In this document: positions 32,814 to 41,352 of the stretch, in pieces
Position numbering within the stretch: the first letter of the stretch is position 1
Layout of the letters: the number at the start of each line of letters is the position of its first letter
Assembly: GCA_035511435.1 (NCBI GenBank)
Contig: DATKFJ010000284.1
Coordinates: forward strand, 1 to 41,352
Direction of reading: 5' to 3'
From: JAMXLO01 sp035511435
GTDB lineage: Bacteria > Pseudomonadota > Alphaproteobacteria > Acetobacterales > Acetobacteraceae
Length of the DNA stretch: 41,352 bases
Notes under the pieces: generated by a model
Told to the model about the DNA's origin: nothing
Databases searched by the model: none
The model's input: only the letters and a program-made list of their open reading frames with translations
Program-made: the position numbers and the translations under genes

Positions 32814-33767
32814 TCAAGCCGGCGAACCAAACTCCCGCAGTCGCTGCCCGCTGTGGTCGAGTTCCACGCCATGATCAGCGGTCTTGATGCGGATCACCGC
32901 ATCCGGTCCTGCCTGCAACGCCTCCAGTGTGATGAAGAACCCGTGGCGACCCTCGCCGATCCGGGCATCCAGCAGGTCTTGGCGGAACACATCCGCCACC
33001 ACACTCAGCGTCGGCTTCTCATCGACCAGCACCTCCAGCGTGATCGGGGCAGTCGAATGCGTCAGGCGGCACCAGCCATACAGGCGGCCATCCATGATCC
33101 CTTCGATCCGCCCCTCATAGCGTCTGCGCGCACCGGCGATATAGCGTGGCCGGTTGGGCTCTATCACGCCGATCAGCCGCCGGTGCAATGCGGCATTCGA
33201 CGGAATGTCGCAAAACCGCATGATGGCATCGACGATATCGTGCGGGAATGTCAGCGCCTTCTCGTAGCTCAACAGCAGGTTGGGGCATCGCACACCGGCG
33301 ACGAATGCCATCAATGCAGTCAGATCGGCTGTAGCCTCATGCAGAGCCTGCATCGGCTGCTGGTATTCCGACAGCGACGTCCTGATCGAAATCGACACAG
33401 GGTCCCTGAAGGTCACGATTAGATGCGGATCAGTGAACAGCGCCATCTGCGCGGGTTCAAGATAACGGAACAGCATCGGCAGCTTGAATCCCCAACTGCG
33501 ATAGCTTGCGTTTCTCTCGGCGATGATCCGCTTCAGTGCCCCGGTGTCTCCCGACGTCAGCGTCCCGGCAATCTCCTCATCCTCGTAAACGATGTCGTTG
33601 ATCTGGGCTCCAATGAAAAGTCCAGCCTGCAACAGGATGGATGCGACAAGGCTCGTGCCGGACCGCAGCAGGCCGGTGACAATAAATGTGCGCCCTGCGC
33701 CGGCGGTCTGCTGTCCGGCCAGGCTGACAATGAAGCCCTTGTTCAGCAGATCATCGGAAGGCGGCAT
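32814..33767 (-). CDS. Sulfotransferase-like protein with C-terminal beta domain
   Basis: 317 residues. Residues ~25-210 resemble PAPS-dependent sulfotransferases: the 5'-phosphosulfate loop FIVTGLLRSGTSLVASIL near residue 28 and the 3'-phosphate segment LIVTFRDPVSISIRTSLSEY near residue 116. Residues ~215-305 (GRIEGIMDGRLYGWCRL, then VFRQDLLDARIGEGRHGFFI) match a beta-rich module seen attached to glycosyl- and sulfotransferases of related bacteria. The first part would sulfate a sugar, lipid or small molecule in the cytoplasm; the second may recognise the acceptor. It begins three bases after the EthD gene ends, so the two are coupled. The acceptor is unknown. Confidence 0.82.
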   Translation of the reverse strand: MPPSDDLLNKGFIVSLAGQQTAGAGRTFIVTGLLRSGTSLVASILLQAGLFIGAQINDIVYEDEEIAGTLTSGDTGALKRIIAERNASYRSWGFKLPMLFRYLEPAQMALFTDPHLIVTFRDPVSISIRTSLSEYQQPMQALHEATADLTALMAFVAGVRCPNLLLSYEKALTFPHDIVDAIMRFCDIPSNAALHRRLIGVIEPNRPRYIAGARRRYEGRIEGIMDGRLYGWCRLTHSTAPITLEVLVDEKPTLSVVADVFRQDLLDARIGEGRHGFFITLEALQAGPDAVIRIKTADHGVELDHSGQRLREFGSPA

Positions 33768-33770
33768 GCA

Positions 33771-34397
33771 CTATACCAGCCGGTGTTCCTCGACCACGAA
33801 ATGCGCGGCAACGGGATTGTTGCCCTCCATCGCACATTCCAGATCGACCAAAGACGCGAACGACAATTCCACGATGCCGGCCACGCTGACCGGCAGATGC
33901 GGGATTGTGCTGTTCGGTGCCGGCCCTTGTTGCAGGACACGATACAGCACCGCACCGCACAGACCCGGATGCGACTTGATATCTGCCACATACCGATCCA
34001 GCGCCACATCGTCCGCTGATCCGCCGGGCAGCAACGCCAGCAAGCGGATGCGCCCGGCATCCGGCGGGGGCGCGAGAACAACATCTTGCCGGCTGATCAC
34101 CCGCGACACGGCGCCGATGAACTGCCGGGAATCCACATTGCACGCAGCCATCTCCGGTGAGCGATGCGCCTTCACCCGGTCGGCATCGTGGTCGAGCGTC
34201 AGGATCGGAAACCCATCCACCCGCATGTCGCACGCCAGCACATTCATCGCCGGTGATTCGATCACATGATGCTGCACGTAGCCCCGCAGGCCCGCGAATG
34301 CGCACACCAACGGCCCATGCACGTCAAGCCAATGTCGGCGAAATGTCGCGAGCGACACATCAGACCGCCGGCGCATCAGGCTGATTGCGGCAATCAT
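33771..34397 (-). CDS. EthD domain protein
   Basis: 208 residues, about double a single EthD domain. The N-terminal half has the hallmark FRRHWLDVHGPLVCAFAGLR and YVQHHVIES. The second half repeats the alpha/beta barrel pattern more weakly (IRLLALLPGG, DLECAMEGNN), suggesting a duplicated ferredoxin-like domain. EthD proteins accompany degradation of ethers and aromatic compounds, probably as small lyases or binding proteins. First gene of the three-gene minus-strand operon; divergent from the AEC transporter with 159 bases between. Confidence 0.8.
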   Translation of the reverse strand: MIAAISLMRRRSDVSLATFRRHWLDVHGPLVCAFAGLRGYVQHHVIESPAMNVLACDMRVDGFPILTLDHDADRVKAHRSPEMAACNVDSRQFIGAVSRVISRQDVVLAPPPDAGRIRLLALLPGGSADDVALDRYVADIKSHPGLCGAVLYRVLQQGPAPNSTIPHLPVSVAGIVELSFASLVDLECAMEGNNPVAAHFVVEEHRLV

Positions 34398-34556
34398 CCA
34401 TCACCCCTTCCCGCCCGCATGGCGATAGCACGCGACGCATCCGGGAGCCAACCGTTGGGCCCGACCGTGGCCACAACGCACGCCATGTGACGTGGCTAAC
34501 AGCTACGACGCTGGAATACCGGTAGAACACGCCCGGGACCGAGTTATGGGGCGAAA

Positions 34557-35462
34557 ATGTGTAACATACTCCTGCTCTTCCTCTGCCTGGCAGCCGGTGT
34601 GGCGCTGCGTGCATCGGGTCGCGTGCCGGACAACGCCCACCAGGCGATCAACGGCGTCATCATCAACATCGCGCTGCCGGCGCTCACGCTGCTGCAGATC
34701 CACGGCATTCGACTCCACCGCGACCTGCTGTTCCCGATCCTCATGCCATGGCTGATGTTCGCCGGTGTCAGCACGGGCATCTGGCTGGTCGCGCGGAAGA
34801 TGCGCCTGGCGATCGCCACCACCGGCGCCCTTATCCTGACCGCGGGACTGGCCAACACGTCCTTCGTCGGCGTGCCGATGATCGAGTCGTTCTACGGCTC
34901 ATCCTACATGTCGATCGGTCTGCTGATCGATCAACTGGGCACCTATCTGGTGCTCAGCACGCTGGGCATCACCATTGCCTGCCTTTGTTCGCGCGGCACG
35001 GCATCCGTGAGTGAAATAGCGCGGCGCGTTGCCACCTTCCCCCCGCTGATTGCGCTCGTACTGGCCTTGTTGCTGATGCCAATCACGTATCCACCGATCG
35101 TCAACGATATCCTGCAACGTCTCGGCAACATGCTCGCACCCCTGGCGTTGGTGTCGGTCGGCCTCCAGCTTCGCCTGGGCGTGCTGCGAGGCAGACTGAG
35201 CCCACTGGTGCTTGGTCTCGGCGTAAAGCTGGTGTTGGCGCCGCTGCTGCTGGCGATCGTCTACCTGGAACTCCTGGGGCAGACGGGCAACCTCGCACGC
35301 GTCACATTGTTCGAGTCCGCGATGGGACCGCAGATTGGTGGCGCCATTGTCGCAACCCAGTACGGGCTGGATCCTCCACTGGTAACACTGATGGTCGGCA
35401 TTGGCAGTGTGATTGCTTTCGTAACGCTGCCAATGTGGTGGTATTTCCTGCGAGGCGCGTAG
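34557..35462 (+). CDS. AEC family transporter (auxin efflux carrier type)
   Basis: 301 residues, ten hydrophobic helices. Visible: INGVIINIALPALTLLQIHG near residue 31, TAGLANTSFVGVPMIESFYG near residue 95 with the broken-helix pattern, and APLALVSVGLQLRLG near residue 196, the signature of the second half. These carriers export or exchange small organic acids such as malate or malonate across the inner membrane. The ribosome site is a weak GGGG before ATG 34557. It is convergent with the SDR gene (15 bases between stops). Confidence 0.88.
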   Translation: MCNILLLFLCLAAGVALRASGRVPDNAHQAINGVIINIALPALTLLQIHGIRLHRDLLFPILMPWLMFAGVSTGIWLVARKMRLAIATTGALILTAGLANTSFVGVPMIESFYGSSYMSIGLLIDQLGTYLVLSTLGITIACLCSRGTASVSEIARRVATFPPLIALVLALLLMPITYPPIVNDILQRLGNMLAPLALVSVGLQLRLGVLRGRLSPLVLGLGVKLVLAPLLLAIVYLELLGQTGNLARVTLFESAMGPQIGGAIVATQYGLDPPLVTLMVGIGSVIAFVTLPMWWYFLRGA

Positions 35463-35477
35463 CCCGCCTGCAATGCC

Positions 35478-36263
35478 TCACATCGTGGTCTGCATGTCGG
35501 CATCGACGCTGATCGCCTGACCGCTGATGGTCGCGCCAAAAGGACTGGCAAGATACAGTGCCATGTTGGCGATGTCCTGCTGCGTGACAAAGCAACGCAA
35601 ACTGGTCGTCGCAACGGTTCGCTCCGTCATCTCATTCTCCGACACGCCGGCCGCGTTGGCCTTCGCCCTGATCACCGCCCGGATGCGGGGTCCATCGACT
35701 GGCCCAGGCAGTATGGCGTTGACGCGAATGCTATCCGGACCCAACTCTATCGACAGCGACTTGGTAAACCCGACCACGCCCCACTTCGCGGCCGAGTACG
35801 GCGCACGCAGCGGAAACCCGAAGCGCCCAGCGGCCGATGACAGGTTGATGATCACACCGCCGCCGGCATCACGAAGTGCCGGAATGGCCCGCCGCGCACA
35901 GTGGAACATGCTGGCAAGATCGATGCGCAGTGTGGCGTCAAGTTCTTCCGGCGATACATTTTCCACCAGCGCGGTAGGGCCCGCGATGCCGGCGTTGTTC
36001 ACCAGCACGTCGAGCCCGCGCAGATGCTTCACGGCGGCATCGATGAAGCTGTTGTTGTCGGCAGCCACGCCGGAATCAGCGCGCATCCCGGGATGGCCGC
36101 AGGCAACCAGCGCCGCTACATCGACATCCGACACGAACACGCTCGCGCCGCACGCGACGAAGCTGTCCGCCATCACCTTGCCGATACCATTGGCGCCGGC
36201 GGTGATCGCCACGCGCTGGTCGGACAGATCCACCGTCAGCGGCGTCCGCGCCCCCGTCATCAC
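35478..36263 (-). CDS. Short-chain dehydrogenase/reductase (SDR)
   Basis: 261 residues. The cofactor loop is AITAGANGIGKVMADSF, followed by DVLVNNAGIAGPT, INLSSAAGRFGFP with the catalytic Ser, and YSAAKWGVVGFTKSL with catalytic Tyr and Lys. FGATISGQAISVDADMQTTM forms the C-terminus. It oxidises or reduces a hydroxyl/keto group with NAD(H) or NADP(H); substrate not deducible. The GYD gene lies 12 bases upstream on the same strand, so the two are one transcript. Confidence 0.92.
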   Translation of the reverse strand: MMTGARTPLTVDLSDQRVAITAGANGIGKVMADSFVACGASVFVSDVDVAALVACGHPGMRADSGVAADNNSFIDAAVKHLRGLDVLVNNAGIAGPTALVENVSPEELDATLRIDLASMFHCARRAIPALRDAGGGVIINLSSAAGRFGFPLRAPYSAAKWGVVGFTKSLSIELGPDSIRVNAILPGPVDGPRIRAVIRAKANAAGVSENEMTERTVATTSLRCFVTQQDIANMALYLASPFGATISGQAISVDADMQTTM

Positions 36264-36275
36264 GCGCGACGTCCC

Positions 36276-36569
36276 CTATCGCATCGTGTTGATGATCTGG
36301 CGATACGCTTCCTCGGGGAACGCCTTCAGCGACGTCGTGCGCACATTGCCCAGCTTGCCCAGCATCAAGGTGAACCGCGCGGCCACCGCATCGTCCGGCG
36401 CGTCGTAGATCATCACCAGATCATGCGCGCCCATCGTCATGTAGATGGACCGGAACGTGCCGCCCATTTCCTCCAGTGTCTTCTTCGCCGTGTCGATGCG
36501 CTTCGGGCTGTCGTTGATGGAGCGCATGCCTTGTTCGGTCCAGTTGGCGAGCATGACATAGGTCGGCAT
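36276..36569 (-). CDS. GYD domain protein
   Basis: 97 residues. The domain hallmarks are PTYVMLANWTEQGMRSI, EEMGGTFRSIYMTMGAHDLV and DAPDDAVAARFTLMLG. Small alpha/beta-barrel-type protein of unknown activity, often beside aromatic or organic-acid catabolism genes. Start placed at ATG 36569 because AGGAGG lies eight bases upstream; the in-frame ATG 36575 sits only two bases from that site. It is divergent from the LVIVD gene; both promoters must lie in the 70-base gap. Confidence 0.88.
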   Translation of the reverse strand: MPTYVMLANWTEQGMRSINDSPKRIDTAKKTLEEMGGTFRSIYMTMGAHDLVMIYDAPDDAVAARFTLMLGKLGNVRTTSLKAFPEEAYRQIINTMR

Positions 36570-36639
36570 GGCCATTCCCTCCTACTCAGTTCTTGTAACT
36601 CGGCCTAAGCTGACGACTGATCAGGGAGGGAAGCAAGTC

Positions 36640-37875
36640 ATGATTGTCCCCGAGGGTGCCCGCAACATCGAATTCGTCGGCCATACCGATCAGGGAGGTC
36701 GCGGCGACGGCGTACAGGTGATGGTCTCCGGCGGTCATGCCTACGTCGGCACAAGGGTCAGCCGCGGCATCATGGTCACCGACGTGCGCGACCCGCGCGA
36801 TCCGAAGCCGGTGAACTTTGTGGCGACGCATCCAAACTCGGTGTCCATGCATCTCCAGACAGCCGAGAACCTTTTGCTGTGCATCCAGGAAGCCGATCAG
36901 CGAGCACTGCTGTCGCAGCAGGAGTACTACGGCGGCTCGGGCAAGGTTGACAGCGGCCGCTTCGGCAAACGCGGCGAAGACTACGCCGCCGGCATGAACG
37001 TCTACGACATTGCCGATCCGGCCAATCCACGGCAGATCGGCGCGATGGAGGTGCCAGGTCTCGGCTTGCACCGCATCTGGTGGGTCGGTGGGCGCTATGC
37101 CTATGCATCTGCACTGCTCGACGGATTCACCGATCACATACTGATGGTCATCGACATGGCGGACCCGACGCGCCCGCACGAGGTGGGCCGCTGGTGGATT
37201 CCCGGCATGCACGCCGCCGCCGGCGAAACGCCGACCTGGCGCAACCGCTGGGCGCTGCATCACGCGGTGGTGGTGGACGACATCGCCTACGGATCCTGGC
37301 GCGACGGCGGACTGACCATATTGGACGTGAAGGACAAGACCGCGCCGAAACTGATCGCTCACCGCAACTGGTGCCCGCCCTATGGCGGTGGCACGCACAA
37401 TGCGCTGCCGCTGCATGACCGCGGTCTGCTGGTGGTGGCGGACGAAGCGGTGCTGAACATCGACCAGGAGGGGCAGCTCAAACGCACCTGGGTGTTCGAT
37501 ATCCGCGAGAAGAGCAATCCGGTGTCGATCGCCACGCTGCCGACGCCGACGGATCAGGACTACGTGGCGATGGGCGGGCAGTTCGGACCGCACAACTTGC
37601 ACGAAAACCGCCCAGGTTCCTTCCAGTCCGACACTACGATCTTCGCCACATGGCAGAGCGCCGGCGTGCGCGTGTTCGACATCTCCGATGCGTACCGCCC
37701 ACAGGAGGTCGGCTATTTCGTGCCGCCGCAACCGACGCGGTGGGCCGAACCGATGCGCGGGCGCGCCAAGATACGGCATACGGCGGATGTGTTCGTTTCG
37801 CAGGACGGGCTGATCTACGCCACAGACTACGACGCCGGACTCTACATCCTGCAGTGGAAGGGCGCATCCGCGTGA
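36640..37875 (+). CDS. LVIVD repeat beta-propeller protein
   Basis: 411 residues without a signal peptide, so probably cytoplasmic. LVIVD-like blades recur: GGHAYVGTRVSRGIMVTDVR, AAGMNVYDIADPANPRQIGA, HILMVIDMADPTRPHEVG, AYGSWRDGGLTILDVKD, SAGVRVFDISDAYRPQEVG and GLIYATDYDAGLYILQWKG. They predict a beta-propeller. Conserved His residues in HHAVVVDD, GGGTHNALPL and QFGPHNLHENRP could form a metal site, hinting at enzyme activity, but no reaction is known. AGGGAGGG lies before ATG 36640; the longer frame from 36568 overlaps the GYD gene and is rejected. The stop overlaps the SPFH start. Confidence 0.87.
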   Translation: MIVPEGARNIEFVGHTDQGGRGDGVQVMVSGGHAYVGTRVSRGIMVTDVRDPRDPKPVNFVATHPNSVSMHLQTAENLLLCIQEADQRALLSQQEYYGGSGKVDSGRFGKRGEDYAAGMNVYDIADPANPRQIGAMEVPGLGLHRIWWVGGRYAYASALLDGFTDHILMVIDMADPTRPHEVGRWWIPGMHAAAGETPTWRNRWALHHAVVVDDIAYGSWRDGGLTILDVKDKTAPKLIAHRNWCPPYGGGTHNALPLHDRGLLVVADEAVLNIDQEGQLKRTWVFDIREKSNPVSIATLPTPTDQDYVAMGGQFGPHNLHENRPGSFQSDTTIFATWQSAGVRVFDISDAYRPQEVGYFVPPQPTRWAEPMRGRAKIRHTADVFVSQDGLIYATDYDAGLYILQWKGASA

Positions 37876-38921
37876 CTGACTTCGTCATCGTAGTCTGGGT
37901 TGTCCTGATGCTGCTCGTCGTGGTCACCCTGTTCGCCGGGGTGAAGACCGTGTCGCAGGGCCAGATCTGGACGGTGGAACGCTTCGGCGCGTACACCCGC
38001 CTGCTGCAGCCGGGCCTGAATTTCGTGCTGCCCTACGTCGATCGCGTCGGCCGCAAGCTGAACGTGCAGGAACAGGTGGTCGAGATTCCGGAACAGAGCG
38101 TCATCACCCGCGACAACGCCACCGTCGCGGTGGATGGCATCATCTACTACCGCGTGATGGAGCCCGAGAAGGCGGCATATCAGGTCACCAACCTGACGCT
38201 CGCGCTGACCACACTGGCGATGACCAACATCCGCGCGGTAATCGGCGAGCTGGAGCTGGATGCCACGCTGTCGTCGCGTGAACGCATCAACACCGCGCTG
38301 CTGGTCATCCTGGATGGCGCGACGATGCCGTGGGGCGTGAAGGTCAGCCGCGTTGAAATTCGCAAGATAGAACCGCCGGAAAACCTGATCCGCGCGATGA
38401 ACCTGCAGATGACCGCGGAACGCGAGCGCCGTGCCGCGGTGGCTCGCGCCGAGGGTGAGCGGCAGGCGGCGATTTTGCGCGCCGAGGGTGAGAAGCAGGC
38501 ACTGATACTGTCGGCCGAGGGACGTCAGCAGGCGGCCAATCGCGACGCGGAGGCGCGGGTGGCGCTGGCTCGCGCCGAAGCCGAGGCGACGCAGATGGTG
38601 TCCGACGCGGCGGCGCTGCATGGCCAGGCGGGGCTGCGCTACTTCATCGCCGATCGCTATGTGCGCGCGTTCCAGGCGCTGGCATCGGCGCCCAACACGC
38701 GGCTTGTGGTGGTACCGATGGAATCCACCGCACTCGCCGGCGGCATTACGCAGGCGCTGGAATTGCTGCGTGGCGGCGACGGCCCGTCGGGCAGCGGTCC
38801 AGCGCCCCAGATACCGCCTCGGCCCGAGCCTCCGTCATCGCCGCCACCACCGCCGCCGGCCATGCCGCCGTTCGCCGCCATGCCCGCCGCCAGTCCGTGG
38901 GGGATGGGCACCACGGGATGA
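37872..38921 (+). CDS. SPFH/stomatin family membrane protein (QmcA-like)
   Basis: 349 residues from GTG 37872, which overlaps the LVIVD stop as GTGA. Residues ~1-24 are a membrane anchor (FVIVVWVVLMLLVVVTLFAG). The SPFH domain follows (VSQGQIWTVERFGAYTRLLQ, PGLNFVLPYVDRVGRKLNVQ, SVITRDNATVAVDGIIYYRV). An Ala/Glu/Arg coiled coil occupies ~190-250 (AVARAEGERQAAILRAEGEK), and the tail from ~300 is a Pro-rich stretch (PPRPEPPSSPPPPPPAMPPF). SPFH proteins build large membrane-bound rings that organise membrane microdomains or proteases. Coupled to the NfeD gene by ATGA, the classic partner arrangement. Confidence 0.94.
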   Translation: MTDFVIVVWVVLMLLVVVTLFAGVKTVSQGQIWTVERFGAYTRLLQPGLNFVLPYVDRVGRKLNVQEQVVEIPEQSVITRDNATVAVDGIIYYRVMEPEKAAYQVTNLTLALTTLAMTNIRAVIGELELDATLSSRERINTALLVILDGATMPWGVKVSRVEIRKIEPPENLIRAMNLQMTAERERRAAVARAEGERQAAILRAEGEKQALILSAEGRQQAANRDAEARVALARAEAEATQMVSDAAALHGQAGLRYFIADRYVRAFQALASAPNTRLVVVPMESTALAGGITQALELLRGGDGPSGSGPAPQIPPRPEPPSSPPPPPPAMPPFAAMPAASPWGMGTTG

Positions 38922-39340
38922 GCGACTGGATCATCTGGCTGGTCGGCGGCATGGCGCTACTGATGTTGGAGATCCACACGCCCGGCGCCTTCATGATGTG
39001 GCTCGGCCTGGCGGCCTGTGGCACCGGGGTCGTCATTCTGGCCAGCGGCATCGGCTTCGAGTTGCAGGTGGTGACCTTTGGCGTTCTCGCGGCCCTGTCT
39101 CTCGGCGTCGGCTTGCGCTTTCGCCGCCGGCCCGTCGTCAGACTGAATACCCAGCAGGCAGGATTGGCCGGTCGCTCCGCCACTGCGCTGACATTCCAGG
39201 GCCGCGAAGGACGCGTCCGTGTCGGTGACAGCGACTGGGCCGCGCGCGTGCCGGCCGATGTTGCCGAACCCACCACTGGCGCCAGACTGCGGGTCGAAGG
39301 CGTCGATGGTACCGTGTTGATCGTCCGCCCGGAGGGATGA
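38918..39340 (+). CDS. NfeD-like membrane protein
   Basis: 140 residues from ATG 38918, overlapping the SPFH stop by four bases. Two or three N-terminal transmembrane segments (IIWLVGGMALLMLEI, GAFMMWLGLAACGTGVVILA, VVTFGVLAALSLGVGL) are followed by a soluble OB-fold (~75-140) with LAGRSATALTFQGREGRVRV and VEGVDGTVLIVRP. NfeD partners cap or anchor the SPFH ring. An earlier in-frame ATG at 38897 would overlap the SPFH gene further and is less likely. Confidence 0.92.
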   Translation: MSDWIIWLVGGMALLMLEIHTPGAFMMWLGLAACGTGVVILASGIGFELQVVTFGVLAALSLGVGLRFRRRPVVRLNTQQAGLAGRSATALTFQGREGRVRVGDSDWAARVPADVAEPTTGARLRVEGVDGTVLIVRPEG

Positions 39341-39344
39341 ACCT

Positions 39345-39749
39345 ATGGCCGACACGCTGAGCTGGGACGCTGCAAAGCGTCTGGTGCAGGATGTGGAAGA
39401 TGCGTTCGGTGCGGCCGATCTCGCGCGCATCGAACAGGGCTTCACCGAGGATGCCGTTACCCGTTTCGCCGACTTCCCCGAGATGCGCGGCCGCGATGCG
39501 GTCATGCGGTTCCTGCGCGCGCGCTTTGCCCGCACCAAGGGCTACCGGTTGAAGAAGACGCTGCATAGCCTGATGGGTGACGTACTCGCGAACACCTGGG
39601 ACGCGAATTGGGAAGATGCGCAGACCGGCAAGGCGATGCTGGGCCGCGGCACCGAGATCTGGATCGTGCGTGACGGCCGCATTGCGGTGTGGGATGCCAC
39701 GTTCAACGTTTGGGAAAAGGGCGGCCCACCGAGTACGCCGGTGGTATGA
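39345..39749 (+). CDS. SnoaL-like / nuclear transport factor 2-fold protein
   Basis: 134 residues with the cone-shaped NTF2-like fold: VEDAFGAADLARIEQGFTED, RDAVMRFLRARFARTKGYRL, then WDANWEDAQTGKAMLGRGTE and IWIVRDGRIAVWDATFNVW. The family includes small isomerases, dehydratases and binding proteins; the catalytic identity here is not evident. It begins four bases after nfeD and precedes the peptide-binding-protein gene by 21 bases, so it is inside the operon. Confidence 0.87.
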   Translation: MADTLSWDAAKRLVQDVEDAFGAADLARIEQGFTEDAVTRFADFPEMRGRDAVMRFLRARFARTKGYRLKKTLHSLMGDVLANTWDANWEDAQTGKAMLGRGTEIWIVRDGRIAVWDATFNVWEKGGPPSTPVV

Positions 39750-39770
39750 CGGTAACGAAGGAAACGAACA

Positions 39771-41351
39771 ATGAAACGACGCGACTTCATCGCCGGCGCA
39801 ACGGCGACAGCCGCCTTGCCGCTTGCCCGTCCGGCGATCGGCGCCACAACGAAGACGCTTATCTTCGTGCCACAGGCCAACCTGACCAGCCTCGATCCGG
39901 TGTGGACCACTGCCACAGTCACCCGCAATTTCGCGATGATGGTCTACGAAACGTTGTATGGCCGCGACCAGGCATTCAATCCCAAGCCGCAGATGGTCGA
40001 AGGCCACACAATCGACGACGACGGCAAGCGCTGGACCATGCGCCTGCGCGAGGGCCTGCTGTTCCATGACGGCACACCGGTATTGGCGCGCGACTGTGTC
40101 GCATCCCTGCAGCGCTGGCTGAAACGTGACGCCGTCAGCGAGACGATCAATCCGCGCGTCGATGCGATCGAAACGCCGGATGACCGCACGCTGGTCTGGC
40201 GCCTGAAGAAGCCGTTCCCGCTGCTGGCGCATTTCCTGTCGAAGGTGCAGCCGCAACCGGTGATCGTGCCGGCGCGCCTTGCCGCCACCGATCCGTACAA
40301 GCAGCTCACCGACATCGTCGGCTGCGGACCGTTCCGCTTCCTGCCCGACGAGTTCGTGTCCGGCAGCCATGCCGCCTTCGCTCGTTTCGACAAGTACACG
40401 CCGCGCCAGGAGCCGGCGTCGTACACCGCAGGCGGCCACAAGGTGCTGCTCGATCGTGTCGAATGGCGGGTCATTCCGGACCCGGCCACCGCGGCGAACG
40501 CGCTCGTAGCCGGCGAGGTCGATTGGCTGGAACTGCCACAGCCCGATCTGATCCCGATGCTGAAGCGTGCATCCGGCGTGACGACCGGGCTGATCGACAT
40601 CTACGGCACGGTGGCGATCCTGCGACCGAACAGCATCATCGTCCCCACCAACAATGTTGGCGTGCGGCGCGCGATGATGGCGGCCGTCGATCCGCGTGAG
40701 GCGATGATCGCGGCGATGGGCGAGGACGAGTCGTCATGGCGCGCGCCGATGGGCTACTTCCTGCCTGGTTCGCCCGCCGCCAACGATGCCGGCATGGACT
40801 ATCGCCGCAAGCGATGGACCACCGGCGAGGTGAAGGCGATGCTCGACAAGGCCGGCTACGGTGGCGAGCGCATCGCGCTGCTGCATCCGACCGATCAGCT
40901 CATCTACAACGCGTTCATCACCGTGGTGGCGGATTCGTTCCGCAAAGTTGGGCTGAACATCGACGAGCAGATGATGGATTGGGGCACGATCGTGCAGCGC
41001 CGCACCAGCAAGGAGACGGTGGACAAGGGTGGCTGGTCGATCTTCCCCGCCGGCGCGCCGGGCCCGGAATACGTCGATCCGATGCTGGCCAACACACTGC
41101 GCAGTCCCGGCGCGAAGGCCTGGTTCGGCTGGCCCGATGATCCGAAGATCGAGGCGGCCTACGAATTCTGGATCGACGCGCCGAACGATGCCGAACGCCG
41201 TAAGTACGAAGCGGAATTCCAGATGGCGGCGTTCAGCTACGTGCCGACGATCCCGCTCGGGCAATATCTGCCGCAGGCGGCGTGGCGGTCGAACGTAACG
41301 GGCATGCTGAAGGGTTCCGCGCCGGTGATGTGGGGCGTGGAGAAGGCGTAA
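39771..41351 (+). CDS. ABC transporter substrate-binding protein, dipeptide/oligopeptide family 5
   Basis: 526 residues, complete. The Tat-type leader is MKRRDFIAGATATAALPLAR followed by PAIGA, so export is probably folded via Tat. Cluster C (family 5) solute-binding fold: LTSLDPVWTTATVTRNFAMM, VYETLYGRD, WTMRLREGLLFHDGTPV, then GCGPFRFLPDEFVSGSHAAF. Such proteins deliver peptides, but many relatives bind sugars, opines or aromatic compounds. Only the binding-protein gene is seen; the permeases and ATPases are expected just beyond the right edge. Confidence 0.93.
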   Translation: MKRRDFIAGATATAALPLARPAIGATTKTLIFVPQANLTSLDPVWTTATVTRNFAMMVYETLYGRDQAFNPKPQMVEGHTIDDDGKRWTMRLREGLLFHDGTPVLARDCVASLQRWLKRDAVSETINPRVDAIETPDDRTLVWRLKKPFPLLAHFLSKVQPQPVIVPARLAATDPYKQLTDIVGCGPFRFLPDEFVSGSHAAFARFDKYTPRQEPASYTAGGHKVLLDRVEWRVIPDPATAANALVAGEVDWLELPQPDLIPMLKRASGVTTGLIDIYGTVAILRPNSIIVPTNNVGVRRAMMAAVDPREAMIAAMGEDESSWRAPMGYFLPGSPAANDAGMDYRRKRWTTGEVKAMLDKAGYGGERIALLHPTDQLIYNAFITVVADSFRKVGLNIDEQMMDWGTIVQRRTSKETVDKGGWSIFPAGAPGPEYVDPMLANTLRSPGAKAWFGWPDDPKIEAAYEFWIDAPNDAERRKYEAEFQMAAFSYVPTIPLGQYLPQAAWRSNVTGMLKGSAPVMWGVEKA

Positions 41352-41352
41352 C

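Overview
The window is a high-GC, gene-dense stretch of bacterial chromosome. Short or overlapping gene junctions, Tat-type binding-protein leaders, the gene families present and a perfect 16-bp ParB site fit an alphaproteobacterium. Acetobacteraceae (Rhodospirillales) is my best guess; this is inference from family resemblance, not a database match. I see no rRNA, tRNA, CRISPR array, prophage or intact insertion sequence.

Layout. 1-758: 3' end of a secreted beta-helix protein with a carbohydrate-binding tail. 1075-4251: a divergent pair, an MFS organic-anion transporter (minus) and glucose-6-phosphate dehydrogenase (plus). 4306-11166: a plus-strand operon with a polyamine-type ABC importer (binding protein, two permeases, ATPase), two Gfo/Idh/MocA dehydrogenases and an IolE-type inosose dehydratase; it looks like an uptake and oxidation module for a cyclitol-like or sugar-like compound. 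11271-16409: a TauD-type dioxygenase, a P-loop kinase-like protein, dUTPase, and a fused double NitT/TauT-type permease with an ATPase carrying a C-terminal AAA-associated domain. 16451-20072 (minus): a TPR/O-GlcNAc-transferase-like protein, then TSUP permease, RidA and a 29-residue membrane ORF.

20073-22847 holds a decayed hybrid histidine kinase, a class V aminotransferase and a long intergenic region with a perfect parS site fused to a second 20-bp palindrome. 22848-25995 carries a DUF445 membrane protein, a single-domain rhodanese and cysteine synthase; the rhodanese has a possible structured 5' leader. 25996-28172 is a decay zone: a frameshifted ClpP-like/SnoaL-like exported protein and an integrase-core transposase remnant.

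28173-41351 is catabolic and accessory: two luciferase-like flavin oxidoreductases, a YciI protein, an ST7-like TPR gene split by one in-frame TGA, a minus-strand EthD/sulfotransferase/hydroxyisobutyrate-dehydrogenase operon, an AEC transporter, an SDR, a GYD protein, and an LVIVD/SPFH/NfeD/SnoaL/peptide-binding-protein operon whose permeases probably lie beyond the window. The most noteworthy signals are parS plus its neighbouring palindrome, a four-copy 24-bp repeat beginning at the start codon of a permease gene, the coupled 29-residue ORF after ridA, the nonsense-split ST7-like gene, and several short leader or hairpin elements.
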